DNA of 64,000 bases from Craspedostauros australis (lineage: Eukaryota > Bacillariophyta > Bacillariophyceae > Mastogloiales > Achnanthaceae): the NCBI GenBank assembly GCA_026770025.1, contig JAMXDE010000004.1:2542001-2606000 (forward strand). The letters run 5' to 3'. The notes beneath the pieces were generated by a model that searched no databases, was not told the DNA's origin, and worked only from the letters and a program-made list of their open reading frames with translations. Made by a program: the position numbers and the translations under genes. Shown here in pieces: positions 1 through 12,469 of this stretch (position 1 is its first letter; each line of letters opens with the position of its first letter).

Positions 1-1270
1 GCGATGATGTCGGTGATTGCGTCATGTCACCTTCACTGGTTGGAAGACCTGTGATAGTTGGCTCGTCTGTTCCTGATGCTGATGATGGAGCCTTTGTTGG
101 TGCACTTGTTGACACGGTGGGTTCAGTCGCTTCGCTTAGCGATGATGTCGGTGATTGCGTGATGTCACCTTCACTGGTTGGAAGACCTGTGATAGTTGGC
201 TCGTCTGTTCCTGATGCTGATGATGGAGCCTTTGTTGGTGCACTTGTTGACACGGTGGGTTCAGTCGCTTCGCTTAGCGATGATGTCGGTGATTGCGTCA
301 TGTCACCTTCACTGGTTGGAAGACCTGTGATAGTTGGCTCGTCTGTTCCTGATGCTGATGATGGAGCCTTCGTTGGTGCATTGGTTGTCACGGTTGGTCC
401 AGTCGCTTCGCTTGGTGATGATGTCGGCGATTGCGCGATGTCACCTTCGCTGGTCGGGAGGCCTGTGATAGTTGGCTCGTCTGTTCCTGATGCTGATGAT
501 GGAGCCTTCGTTGGTGCATTGGTTGTCGCAGTTGGTTCAGTGGGTTCAGTTGGCGATGGCGTCGGCGACTGCGCGATGTCACCTTCACTGGTTGGAAGAC
601 CTGTGATAGTTGGCTCGTCTGTTCCTGATGCTGATGATGGAGCCTTCGTTGGTGCATTGGTTGTCGCAGTTGGTTCAGTAGGCCCAGTTGTTTCGGTTGG
701 CAATGACGTCGGCGATTGTGCGATATCACCTTCGCTGGTTGGAAGAGCTGTGACAGTTGGTTCACCTGTTCCAGATGCTGATGATGGTGCCTTCGTTGGA
801 GCACGCGTTGTCACAGTTGGTTCAGTTGGTTCAGTTGTTTCGGTTGGTGATGGCGTCGGCGATTGTGCGATGTCACCTTCGCTGGTCGGGAGGCCTGTGG
901 TAGTTGGTTTGTCTGTTCCAGATGCTGATGATGGAGCCTTTGTTGGTGCATTGGTTGTCACGGTTGGTCCAGTCGCTTCGCTTGGTGATGACGTCGGCGA
1001 CTGCGCGATGTCACCTTCGCTGGTCGGGAGGCCTGTGGTAGTTGGTTCACCTGTTCCAGATGCTGATGATGGAGCCTTTGTTGGTGCATTGGTTGTCAGG
1101 GTTGGTTCAGTGGGTTCAGTTGGCGATGGCGTCGGCGACTGCGCGATGTCACCTTTACTGGTTGGAAGACCTGTGACAGTTGGTTCGTCTGTTCCAGATG
1201 CTGATGATGGAGCCTTTGTTGGTGCACTTGTTGTCACAGTTGGTTCAGCGGGTTCAGTTGGTGCCGCTGT
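1..1270 (-). repeat. 138-bp (46-residue) in-frame coding tandem repeat, about nine units
   Basis: Units start near 1, 139, 277, 415 and onward. The first two differ at a single base, while later ones vary by indels of three-base multiples in the PT-rich spacer. On the minus strand each unit encodes a block with motifs EPTITGLPTSEGD and APTKAPSS. Indels preserve the frame, so the array is coding. The array continues off the left edge. Confidence 0.9.
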
Positions 1271-4200
1271 GACGGTTGGTGCGGCTGTGCCGGTTGGTGA
1301 AGTTGGAGCCACAGGAGCCAAGGTTGGCATATTTGGCTGATTGGAGGTAGTTGGAGCTGCATTGTTCGGAGACGACGTGGGTGCGTTCGGTGCGACACTG
1401 AATCCAGCTGGCTGGGTAGTCGCGGTTGGTTGTTCGGTTCCAGCCTCCGACTCTGCCGTTGGAACATCAGTCGTTGCTGGAGATCCTGCTGGCGATTCTG
1501 CTGGAGATCCTGTTGATGAGTTTGGCTTCGTTGGAGCAGCTGGCTCCGCAGGAGACCCAGTGACGGTGGGCTCAGCCGTGACAGAGTCATCAGTTGGTTG
1601 GCTGATTGCTGTTGGTTCGCCTGTTCCTCCACCAATCCCAGTTTTAGGCCCTGCGTCCACGGATGGTGTTGGCGCGGTTGTGGATGTGGGGGCATCTACT
1701 GGCGCAGCAGGTTGGTCTGACGTCGTAGGCGCTGCTTTGGATGGAGCGGATGTTGGTGAAGTCCCCGTCGCATCATCACTTGTCGTTGGCTGACTGGTTC
1801 CAGCAGCCGGACCAGCTGTTGTTGTCACTGCTGTGGGCGATGCAGTCGTAGTAGGCGTTGCCGTAGGTGCGTCTTGATCATCAGTCAATTCAACTGGCTG
1901 AGAGGACGGTGTGGGGACACCTGTGTGTCCATCTGCCATGGTTGGCCGTCCTGTCGCTGTTGGTTCGCTTGTCCCCGCTGTCACGGTTGGTTCCGTGATC
2001 GTAGTTGGCGCTGTTGTTCCTGCATCCCCTCCTGTCATTCGAATAGTTGGGCTTTGTGTGCTTGCAACTGGTGGAATGGGCTGGGCTGAGCTCGTTGGGG
2101 CTGGGAGGGCTGCCGATGGCGACGGCGCTTCTGTGGATCCGTCCACGACTGTTGGCTGACCAGTTTCCACCGATGCATTTGTTCCTGACGTTGGCTGTTC
2201 TGTCTCGCTCCCAGTTCCAGACCCTGTCGCTGGACTCACACTCGGGGTTGCTTGCTGCGCTGGAGAAGGGGACGCCGTCACGGGCTGAACAGAAATGGTG
2301 GGGGCAGCAGTCGGGGATGGCCCTCCGGCCGTCGGGTTGTCACCATTCGTGGGATCACTTGGCGCAGATGGTGATGCAACTGCAGAAGTTGGTTGGCTGG
2401 TGTCGTCACTTTCAGCTGTTGGTTCAGTCGCCGTTGCTGGGGCAGCTGTTCCCGCTGGTTGGCCAGTTACAGGTCCCGCGGTAGACGGCGTGGCTGGAGC
2501 AGCAGCTGGTTGGCCGGTGGCATCATCTGTCGGTTGAGGTGCCGCGGTCGATGGCGTACCTGGAGCAGACACTGGTTGGCCCGATGCGCTCGGCTCGGAG
2601 ACGAAATCTGTTGGCGTTGGTGCGTTGGTTCCGCCTGTCGATGGGACGGTTGGCTGAGAAGGCAGGGTTGGAACAGCGGGGTTTGGCGACATAGTAGCTG
2701 AAGTTGGTGTAGAAACGGGCGCGTCGGCAACAGGAGGTATTTCTCTGTCAGTACCTGTTGCAGTCGGCGAAGGCGATGGTGTCAACGTTGGTGCAAATGG
2801 TGCGGATGGCGCAGCTGGTGTGCTGGGGCTGGCTGGGGCGTTTGTGGCCTCTCCAGTTGTGGGCGCACCCTGCTGTACTGGCTGCAGCGTGGTTGGCGTT
2901 GTTGCCGCTGGAGATCGTGTCATCGTTGGTTCAGTTGTGAATGCGTTTCCTGTTGCTGATGTCGGCGCCGTTGTTGTCGTCGGCGATCCTGTTCCATTCT
3001 GTGGAGTTGGCAGCTGCGCTGATGGCTCAGCGACTGGGCTGTCCACTGTGGCTGGTTGCACGCTTGCGGCAGATGGATTGCTGGTGGAATCAATTCCTGT
3101 GGGTTCGCTTGTGATTTCGATAGCCGACGGGGAAGCCACAACGGTTGGTTGCAACGTCTCGCCTTGTGCCGCTGGCGATGGTGTCGCTGTGGGCGGAGGC
3201 GTTGTCCCATCGGCCGTTGGCTCACTGGTCGTGGCCGTTGGTGGCAACGGGGATGCCGTAGTTGGCAACGAGGCTGCTGGCTGTGGTGAAGTAGTCAAGG
3301 CTGGCATCGTGGTTGGACTGGCTGGGTTTTGGTCGTCGCCGACGTTCGTTGGTGTAGATGTGGCTCCTGGTGTATTCGCGGAAGGTGCATCTGGCTGCGC
3401 GTCCGGCCTTCCTGTTGGCTGGATCGTCGTGGTTGCAGTTGGGCTTCCTGGTGACACGGGAGATGGTGACACGGTGGAAATGGACGCTGGTGATGGAGCG
3501 GCAGTACTTCCGACAGCAGTTACTGGTGCATTCGTTGCGTCAACAGAAGTTGGGGCCGATGTCGACGCCGTCTGCGAAGGCGTCGTTGGTACATCTGGAG
3601 ATTGCCCTGTTGGAGTTGGCGCAAGGCTTGGTCCGTCGATTCCATCGGCTGTTGGTGCGATGATATCCACTGGTGAAGGCAACATGGTTGGGGCATCCAG
3701 TGGGACATCAGATGGAAGCCCGCCCTCACCCGTTGGCCCATTGCGCGTTGGCGACGCTGTTGTTGTTGCAGCCACCATGGTTGGCGCCGAAGTCGATCCT
3801 GCTGATGGGGTCGCAGCGCTGGGAGTACCAGCATCAGGAGTATTTGCTGGTTGTGCCGTCGATGTTGGCTGCTCCGTCCCCGAATTTCCTGTTGGAGTTC
3901 CTGGTTGGAAGGTTGGGGCGTTGCCACCGACAGGAGCTGCTGGAGTCGCTGTTGGGGCCGATGGCGACTGTGGGTCTTGCGCGGCTGGCGAAGTCGAAGG
4001 GCTGTCAGCGTTTGGTGCCGTTGTCGGAGATGGTCGTGTTGTTGTACTCGGTGTGGCTGGCGCTGACGTTGCCGCGGGCTGTTGTGAGATCGTTGGCCAT
4101 GCAGTGTTTGACGGAGATAGGTCATTTGCTGTCGATGGTTGTTCAGTTGGCTCAACTGGTACCGCAGGGTTGCCAGCATCCGATGTTGGGGCTGGAGTCG

Positions 4201-7200
4201 TTGTTGATGGCGCTGCCTGTATGATCGGTTGAGATGAGATCGTCGGTGCAGACGTTGGCGTTGGAAGGCCTCCATCTTGCGAAACTGTCGGTGCGTCCGT
4301 GAAATCGATTGTTGGAGATGCCGGTTGGTTCGTTTCAATTGCACCAGCGGGGGATGTTGTCGCAGAAACAGGCTGCGCTGTTGCTGTTGGCGAGGCAGGC
4401 GAGAGAGATGTTGTCCCTTCCGCCGTGGGGGTTGGCGCGGCTGTCGTTTGTGGGATTCCGTCTCCGACTGGCCGCATTGTTGCCACAGGCGTGCCGGGGG
4501 TTGCGGACGGAGATGCAGCCACGGGCTGAGGGGAAGAGGTCACTGTTGTCATGGATGGCGAATCTGTCGCGGTGTCCGTCGCTGGAGCATCCGAAGGTGT
4601 TGGAAACTCAGTTTCTTCGTCATTACCTGGATCAGATGGAGCCTTGATTGATGTCGGTTCTTCCGTCGCGCTCGACACAGTGGGTTCAGCCACCGACGCT
4701 GGTTGAGGTGAGATTGTGGCAGAGGTTGGTGAAGGTGTTGGTTCAATTTCTCCGCTTGGCGCATCCAGGTTGGTCGATGGAGCAGCTGTGACAGATGGCC
4801 CCAAAGCAGGTTGCGCCGTTGGTGTTGTTGCATCAGGGCTGTCTGTGGACGCTGGGGCCGTTGTTGCGGTTGGTTCCGAGGTCTGATCAGATGCTGGTTG
4901 GGTTGCGGGGCTCGCCGACGCGGTGGGTTCAGTCAACCCGCTTGGTGTTGCTGTCATGGTTGGTACCTCATTTGGTGGCTGCGAGTCACCGGTTGTTTCA
5001 CTGGGGCTGCTGGTGGTAACTGGCGCGTTTCCTTCATCTGCGGATGTTGGCGGCTCTGTTCGAGTTGAATCCACGGGATCGAGACTCATCGTGGGTTGTG
5101 CGTACGTAGTGGGAGACGTGGTTGTGGTGATCGTGGGTGCGTCTGGACTTGCCGCAGGTGATGCTGACGATGCGACAGGCTGGGATGTCACGGATGGTGA
5201 CGCATTTGGCTGGTCGGTTGGTGTGGAATCGTTCGATGGCTGTGGTGCGCGCGTTTCCGTTGGCGAGTATGTGCCGGTTGGACTGACTGATGGTTCTGCT
5301 GTGTTGGTTGCACCGGAACTCGTGGGACTCTCTTGTTCTCCGCCCAAACCATCTGTCGGTGTCGGAGCAGTGGTTGACGTGGGAGGGATAGGACTTTGCG
5401 ACGATGGAGAGGCAACCGGCTGAGATGTCTCCGATGGTGATGGTGTGTTGTTTTCTTGTCCGGCTGGCTGCGCAGAACCAGCAGGCATGGACATCGTTGG
5501 TGTCGTGGTCGTGGTCGAAGGCGATTCTGGCGTTTGAATGGTCGATGGTGCATCTGTGGCAGTAGCAGATGGGGCTTGCGGCGCAGCTGCTGGTTGGCCT
5601 GATGCTGTTGGTGCGACGGGGCTTGGCGACGCGGTTAGAGCTGGAGACGACACCGGACCGGCCGAAGCTGGCGCAGTTGTCGTCCCAATGGGTAGGGGTG
5701 ATGAAGTCGGTGCAGTTGGTGTGGCTGGCGCATTCGGCGTCGCAACATTCGGTGAGGCCGTTGGTCCCATTCCCATGTTCAAATCTGTTGGTTCACCTGT
5801 GGCTGCGGGCTCGCCGCTGCCCGTTCCTGATGGAGTGTCCGGATCCGATGCGACAGGTGTTGGCGATGGTGTTGGTGTTGGTGTTGGTGTTGGTGTTGGT
5901 GTTGGTGTTGGTGTTGGCGTGGTTGTGGGCGGTGCTGTTGCTTCTGCTGCAGGTGACGCATCCGATGCTGTTGTTGGCATGGCTGTAGTGTCGGTACTTG
6001 TCCCGACAGCAGTGTTTGCGTTCGTTGCCATTTCCGTGGGTTGGTCGGTTGCATCATTTGTGGTTGTGGATGGTGCCGATGCTTCGTCTGTCGGTTGCGC
6101 TGTGCTCGTGGGCGTGGGCGTGGACGTTGGTGCATCCAAGTTGGGTGATTGTGCAGGCGAGTCAGTTGGAGACGATTGTGTCGGCGTTCCGGCGTCAGCA
6201 GCTGATGGTTGCCAAGTTGAAGAATCGTCCGGATTAGTGGATGGCGCAGCGGTGATGATCGTTGGCGCCGACGTCGGAATTTCATGTCTGCCTCCAATCG
6301 TCGGCTCATCGTCATTTGCATTGCTCGGAGCGTCGGTATCCATCGTTGGCATGCTCGTCGTCGTTTGTTGCTGCCATCCTACACGGAAGCTGTCGATATC
6401 TGCAGTCATCCATCTCACGTTACTGATTGTTGGGAATGCGCTGCCATTCAGCAATTCTCCGCTGTCCATGACATCCTCGATCGATTGAACGAGCGTGTCA
6501 TGCAGGCTGCTGATGTTGCTCGCATCATCTGTCGCTGCGAATATCGTCATCTGTCCAAAGAAAACGGCGCATTCCGCGCTGGAATGGTCATAGTTGCATG
6601 TCACTGTGAAGTGGATCATGTCGAAATGGTGCGGTTTGGAATCAATGGCGGATGCACCATCGGTATGGGAGGTGTCAGATCATCGTTCATTGTGTTGCAA
6701 AGCAGGCATGTTCAATCCGAATTCGATTCTCAGATGCTTGGGATTGCACAGCTGTGCACATCAATGGACATCATCGTGTGTGCGTTTGCGCGCTATCAAG
6801 CGTGCTTTGTACTTACAATCGGATGCCGTATACGGTCCGGAGTTGATGGTTTCCACGTTGAGACGTCTGGCTTCGCCTTGCAGCACTCGTCGTCGTTCCG
6901 TCCAGAGATCTGCTCAAAAAATGGAAGAAGTGGCCGTGTGTATGGTTGGAGGTCGTTGCGAGGAGGTGAGAGAATGAGAAGCGTGCATTGTGTGAGTCCG
7001 AGGGTTCGTACAGTTTCATTTTCACAGCAGGAACCTTGCTGGTTTCACGCGCCGGCGGTGAGATGTGGAAGTGCGAGTTGATCGTACCTGTTTCGTGATG
7101 CCTCAGTCTCCTTCTCGAGGTGTTGCCGTTGCTGTCGTCGCACAGTTGCAATGTTCCTTGGACGATCTCAAACAGCGTATCTCCCAATGCCTGCAGTTCC

Positions 7201-7583
7201 GATGGCTGCACTGGCTGCGAAGATTCGACGGCGAAATAGTATTCGACGAGTGCGATTTGCACGGATGATTGACAGTTGGTAGTGTCGAAGCCTTGAACGC
7301 TGCAATTGTTGGTGTCGGTGATGCCGTTGTTTTCGTCTTCAGACGAAGTCGATGGCTCGCCAACCCAAAATTCATCGAATGGCATGTGCTTGTTTGTCAG
7401 CACCAGCTGTCTGTTGATGCTGTGAAGTGCGGATTTTCTTTCATCGGTATTACCGCTCGAGCTGCCGCTGTCATTCCTAATGCGGATCGATTGCTGCTGT
7501 TCTTGAACTGGGTGGGCAGAGCTGATGACCAGACTCGACGATGCACCCACGACGAGAAGGTGGAGTGCGAGTGATAGCCTCAT
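1..7583 (-). CDS. Giant secreted Pro/Thr/Ser-rich (mucin-like) surface protein, partial at 3' end
   Basis: Read on the minus strand. Exon 1 starts at the ATG at 7583 and encodes a clear signal peptide (MRLSLALHLLVVGASSS) and about 255 residues, ending at a GTAAGT donor at 6816. Downstream, the frame whose codons occupy plus triplets starting at positions 2 mod 3 is open, with no stop that I could find, from 6677 to position 1 (over 2,200 codons). It leaves the window without a stop. Exon 2 begins with a Cys-containing segment (GQMTIFAATDDAS region, about 6580-6380), then turns into endless P-T pairs of the type E-P-T / A-P-T-x-x-P. The layout (signal peptide, N-terminal Cys/hydrophobic domain, PT repeats) matches a family common in diatoms, probably heavily O-glycosylated and cell-wall or mucilage associated. 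The splice acceptor is uncertain: 6729 gives an 88-nt intron but leaves an in-frame TGA at 6680-6682; 6579 gives 238 nt and avoids it. Plus-strand ORFs here are shadows. Confidence 0.8.
5868..5916 (-). repeat. GGTGTT hexanucleotide microsatellite coding a Pro-Thr dipeptide run
   Basis: About eight copies of GGTGTT on plus read as (Pro-Thr)n on the minus-strand coding frame of the giant PT protein. Unit length is a multiple of three, so slippage changes length without breaking the frame. Confidence 0.9.
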
Positions 7584-9894
7584 GATGTGACGGGAGACCA
7601 GTGTGTATGTAACTTTGTGTCGGTGCGTCCGGATGTTGCCGATGTTATGTCCAGTCGGTACCTGTCGCAGTGAAGCGTAGAAGTAGACGACTTGAATGAG
7701 GAGACCGAGAACAATGGAGATGATCGGTAGAGTATGGCTGTCTGTGTTCTGTTCTGCTTTTGCTTTCCTTTGCTTTGCACCGCTCCCAAGCTGACCTGTC
7801 GAATGAGTATTGTATGTGTCCGTTGTTTGGTTGGATGGTTTGTTGATTGATTGATTGGTGGAATGACTGCTTCAGTTTTGGCAACTCGGGCACGCGACAC
7901 CTGCTGGGAGGAGGAGAAAGCGGACCGAATGGAGACGGCTGGTTGGAGTCGGCTGGAGCACCAACGAAATTGATACCACCATCACGTTTGTCATCATCCG
8001 CACACTCGTAGACTTGGCTGTGATACCGCACCGTGTGAGGATGATGATGGGCGGAAGTGGCCGTAACGGTGGTTGTTGTTGGTTGATGTCGTTTGCACAT
8101 CAACTCTCCTTTGGACGATTTGACCGCTTCAAACGCGAAAGGGAAACAACGTTTTTGAGGATGATAGGTTTCTCGGCAGGCGCGCTGATTGATGTTACTT
8201 GTTTTGTGAGCATGCCGGTAATGTACATATGCAGAGCTGAGTACAATTTGATGTTTCAAATCTAGTCCAACTAGTCATTGCACAGTAAAATCGCGTTTCC
8301 ATCAACGCTAACCGTTACCACCAACAACAGTCAAAATTGCGTGTCGTGATTGCGCGAAATGTTCGCCTTCCGCCTCCTTTGACTTTGTGGACTGGTGGCT
8401 TCGATGTAGATTGGTGTGACATGGATGGAACGAATGGACGGTACTGCAGGAAAGCATAGAGTAGAGCAGAGTGCACGATGAATGAATTAATCGATGCAAT
8501 GTAATGCAGGTGGTCATTTCGATGTTATAGAGCAGTGGATGATTCTATTATGAATGTCGATGCGCTGCTGAATTCAAACAACCGCACGTGCATGTCTTGC
8601 GGAGACTGCAAGAAGGATGACAACTTGAGGAGCTGTATGCATGACGGCGACTCGTGTATTGGGACATGCATGCATGTTAAGATCCCTCTATTCCAGGCAA
8701 GTGAACACCTTTTAAACTTTTTGTTTCATCTCTTTCGATCTGAAGTGCGTGCTTTGATGCGTTCTATCACAGGTACTCCATGATTGTACATCATCTAGCT
8801 TCAATGACGCAATCTACAAGTTTCATTCCCAAGAAATATCTCGCGCCAAATTTAAACCACCAAAATCGTCCGCTGTGGCCAACATTGAATCTGTTGAAAG
8901 GTGATGCGACGATGATGACCACTTTGCTGTGATGGCCAATGTTTGTTCCAACAAGATCGGAAACCCTTCTCGTTCTGCGAGCGGCTCTAGGTACTTTGAT
9001 TGATTGGTCTGTGGGTGGTGGTTTGATCCTTCTTTCTTTCTTTTCGTCTGCGGTGGCACGATGACATGGGGTTTGTGCAATCCCAGATGCTTCATGCGAA
9101 GGATGCGCGAAACAAGCAATGCACTAATACACCAATGCTGTCACAGCGTTGGCATGCATGTCCATAACTAGATCCATACCCATACCCATTCTTGTGCCCA
9201 GATGGTGCTCGCACTCTCACTCACCAAACTTTAACTCCCATTTTTCTTGGTGCGTTCTGCTCAGCTCAGTTTCTTGGTGTGGCTTGGGTCAACGTTCAAA
9301 TCGGTGAAACTTGCGTGTGACCTTCCCGAAGCGGGCAGGCTCGACAGATTTTTGGGTTTGCCGAGTTTAACGGTTACTTTTAGTCCACAGAACACGAATG
9401 GGCCGATGCACCAATCATAATTGGTGGATGTGTCACAGCCGTTACGTCAAATCGTGCGACGAGTAAATTTTCCGCCAGGAAACGTGAGTAGTGGAGGGAA
9501 AACACGAATGTTTCGGCATTGGCCGCGTAGCGTGGCGTGGAGGGAAACCATGGGGTGCAAGCAAGCAAGAATCAAAGATGTCCTGGCGCAGAACGAGGTG
9601 ATCGCGACCAGGATGGAGCAAGACGAGTGTTGGTATCGTGGAGAGTACCAATCCGACAGCAAGACATTCTGTTGCTGGACACGCCAGCAGCCTCCCTCCA
9701 TCTCTGCATCCGTCCTTCCCCCTTCATCAATGGTCATAATCAGCAACCGCACCAACAGCCAAGCAACTCGCACTTGACCACTTGCACCCACTCCAGCAAC
9801 ACTGTTCATACATAGCACATACATACACGTGCATAACTCATACATAACCCACACAGCACAGCACAATAGCACAATAGCAAGAACAATAGAAACC
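7584..9894. other. Divergent intergenic region, no supported gene
   Basis: Lies between the start of the giant PT gene (minus) and the cyclophilin-like gene (plus), so it should carry both promoters. Several short open frames exist, including one at 8535-8783 with clustered Cys codons, but none has a start context, domain or neighbour-like codon use. A TAGAGTAGAGCAGAG-like motif occurs near 8455. Confidence 0.5.
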
Positions 9895-11580
9895 ATGCTT
9901 CGCAACAGAGGATCGACGGCAGGCCTGCCAACAAGCAGCGCAACTGGACTGAACTACGGAGGCGGCGACATGTACGCCGGTCACAGCAACGTCCCGCACG
10001 CCCATGGTGGATACCAGCAATCGTACGGCGGCTACAGCAACGGCGGCGGCGGCAATACCGGAGGCAGCTACGGCTACGCCGCCGGTGGGATGGCCGCAGC
10101 AGCCAGCGCCATGCACATGAGCAGCGACAGCTCCAAGGCCAGAAGACGGTCCTCCACGGGCAGCGTCACGAGCCTCGGATCCGGCGCCTCGGGATCCATG
10201 GTGGGCATGGCCATGGCCGTCGTGGGACTCTTCTTCTTCGTCACGACGCTGTACTACAGATCCGTCTCCAACGGCATCCTGTCCGGCCTCGACGTCAAGT
10301 CCAAGGCCGCCGCCATGGACCTCATCCACAGCCTCAAGCGCGACGTCGACAAGTACCGCACGCAGTCCAAGGAGCAGAAGCGCGTGGCGCATGATCGCTA
10401 CTCGGCGCAGATCACCAACCTGCAGGAGGAGAAGAAGCGTCTGCAGCGCGAGCGCGATGAATTCGAAAGGGCGCATGCCAACGGCGGCGGCGACCGCTCC
10501 GATCTCGAGAAGGAGATCCACCGATTGCAGGGACGCGAGGACGCCTTCATGTCCCAGGCCAACGCCCTCAAGAATTCGATCCGAAAGGAGTCCGAGCGCA
10601 AGATTTTGGAGCGGTATGTTCTCAATTGTCATCTGATTCTCTTGCTTTTCTTGGTTGCCTTGGGTTTCTTGCTTGTCTTGCCTGTCTTGCCATGATCCAT
10701 CGCGGTAGCGGATTGGAGAAGTTCTTGGCCCTTCTCAACTGTTCCACGGCTTTGCGCAAGTACTCACGACTGATCATGCGATCGCCTCTCACCTGTGCTA
10801 TGTATCCACCGCGCCACATCACTCGTCTCTGCTCCACAATCGCCCTGCACCATCCCAACGCCGCTTTACAGATTCGGAGATGGCCCGCACAAGGTCGAGA
10901 TGATCTTCGTCATGCCGGAGGATGAAACGGAGACCAGGCACAGACTCATTGTCGAGACGGCGCCATACAAGCTCGTTCCACACGCCGTCCACCTCTTCCT
11001 GGAGCAGGTCGCGCACGGACTCTGGGATCACACCTACATCTACCTCAACGGACCACACATCTTGCAGATCGGACCCCAGAACATGGATGTCTACCACTAC
11101 GAGCCAAGCGAAAACGACGACGGACGCGGACCGCAGCTGCACAAGTTCGAGGAGATGGGCCTCAAGCACCTCGCCTTCCCAGACTACCACCCAGACTTCC
11201 CACACCAGCCATGGACCCTGGGCTTCAGCGGCAGACCAGGAGGTCCGGACATCTACATCAACAAGCTCGACAACAGCGTCGACCACGGTCCAGGCGGCCA
11301 GTACCAGCACGTCCTGCACGAGGAGGGAGACTCCTGTTTCGGAAAGATCGTCGAGGGACACGAGCACATCGCTCAGGCCTTCCAGGGATCAACCTACGGC
11401 GACGGATCCGAATGGCACTACTTCTTCACCTCGCCCATCGAGATCGTCCAGGCGCGTGTCCTCAACTCCATCCAACCAATCCCAGAGAGCATGTTGACGG
11501 ACCAGCAACCCAGCCACCATGCCCACAACGGCGACATCAAGCCGCAGATGCCAAAGACCGAGCACATGGCCACGCCTTAG
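9895..11580 (+). CDS. Membrane-anchored coiled-coil protein with cyclophilin-like C-terminal domain
   Basis: Two exons, 9895-10613 and 10872-11580, joined by a 258-bp GTATGT...TTTACAG intron (phase 2), giving about 475 residues. The ATG at 9895 is preferred over an upstream non-ATG extension. Order: Gly/Tyr-rich N-terminus (about 15-75), one hydrophobic segment at about 103-121 (MVGMAMAVVGLFFFVTTLY), a charged coiled coil (about 135-235), then a domain reading LGFSGRPGGPDIYIN and FGKIVEGHEHIAQAF, which resembles the beta-barrel of cyclophilin-type peptidyl-prolyl isomerases. The usual catalytic Arg/Phe cluster is not recognisable, so a non-enzymatic, lumen- or Golgi-facing role is possible. 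Topology is probably type II. The function is inferred from fold resemblance only. Confidence 0.8.
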
Positions 11581-11889
11581 ACGCACATGCAAACATATAC
11601 GCAGACATATACTATGCACACACATACTATGCACATCGCCGCGCGGATGCGCACGCAAGCGCAACCGCAGATGAAGATGTGACAAGACAAGGCTCTATAC
11701 CATTGAGACGGGACACAGCACAGGAGTATTACACGTATTATTCGATGGAAATTAGAACTCATACTATTCAACACTCCTCCGTGCCCTTGCATACTTGGCG
11801 CCCTCCAATTTGCCACGTCTCCGTTCGATCAACAGATCGAGATCACTCTTGTCATTGTTCTGGCCATTCTTCTAGATCATGTTGTATGC
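11581..11889. other. Convergent 3' intergenic spacer
   Basis: The 309 bp between the 3' ends of the cyclophilin-like gene (plus) and the small secreted protein (minus). It has low-complexity ACATATAC/ACACATACT tracts just after the stop and nothing gene-like. Confidence 0.6.
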
Positions 11890-12469
11890 TTATTCCCCGT
11901 TGATGCAATCGTCGAAGTTTCCGTCGGGATCGGCAAGCCAACGCCAAAGGGCATCCTCCATTCCGTAGGCATTGATCGCGACGTCTGCGCTACCATATGT
12001 CTCACAGTGTCACATGAGGCCCGCTTGTCCTCCTCGGCATGTTCCATAATCACCTTTCCTGCCTCGATCGTCGAATTCCAGAGTGCGCCCGTGAACTTCC
12101 TTTCCCTCCAACTCGAGCAGATTCTTGATCTCGTCATTGTTCTTGTCGGTGTTATAGAACGTGCCACCTTTGAAGACGCTCCTGTACTCGTTGACATCCG
12201 TTGACATCGCCGCCACCAGTGGGGCGACCGATGTTTGCTTACCTGGCGCCGCCAACTTTCATGCCGTTGTCGTCACCGAAGTCCTCATTCAGACCAGAAC
12301 TAGAGACCTCCGTGATAGCTGTCGTCGATGGTAGAGGCTGGTGCCATGATGTGTTGGCGTTTGCGTTGTCTCCGGCACGAGCGGTGACGGCCATGCTGGC
12401 AAAGAAGACGAAGCTGGCACGAACGGCATCGAAGAGATGAATTCCAAGGCGGAGGACGGTGACGACCAT
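11890..12469 (-). CDS. Small secreted or membrane protein, three exons, unknown function
   Basis: Model on minus: exon 1 12469-12243, exon 2 12181-12054, exon 3 11984-11890, 149 residues in total. The introns are 61 bp (GTAAGC...TACAG) and 69 bp (GTGATT...CGCAG). Phases join without stops, and each exon ends where its own frame would soon close. The N-terminus carries a hydrophobic stretch ending SFVFFASMAVTARAGD that could be a signal peptide. The C-terminal part reads NLLELEGKEVHGRTLEFDD and ends with MEDALWRWLADPDGNFDDC, protein-like text in three different raw frames that only splicing unites. I do not recognise the family. Exon borders, especially the second intron, are predictions. Confidence 0.5.

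Noticed and set aside
24..6488. Long plus-strand ORFs (438, 470, 316 residues and others) over the first 6.5 kb
   Set aside because: They are Gly/Val/Asp-rich mirror frames of the minus-strand Pro/Thr repeat gene, which has a signal peptide, an open frame of over 2,200 codons and known family character.
8535..8783. 82-codon frame with clustered cysteines (CMSCGDCKK)
   Set aside because: Too short, no homologous pattern, no splice-compatible extension; flanked by AT-rich non-coding DNA.
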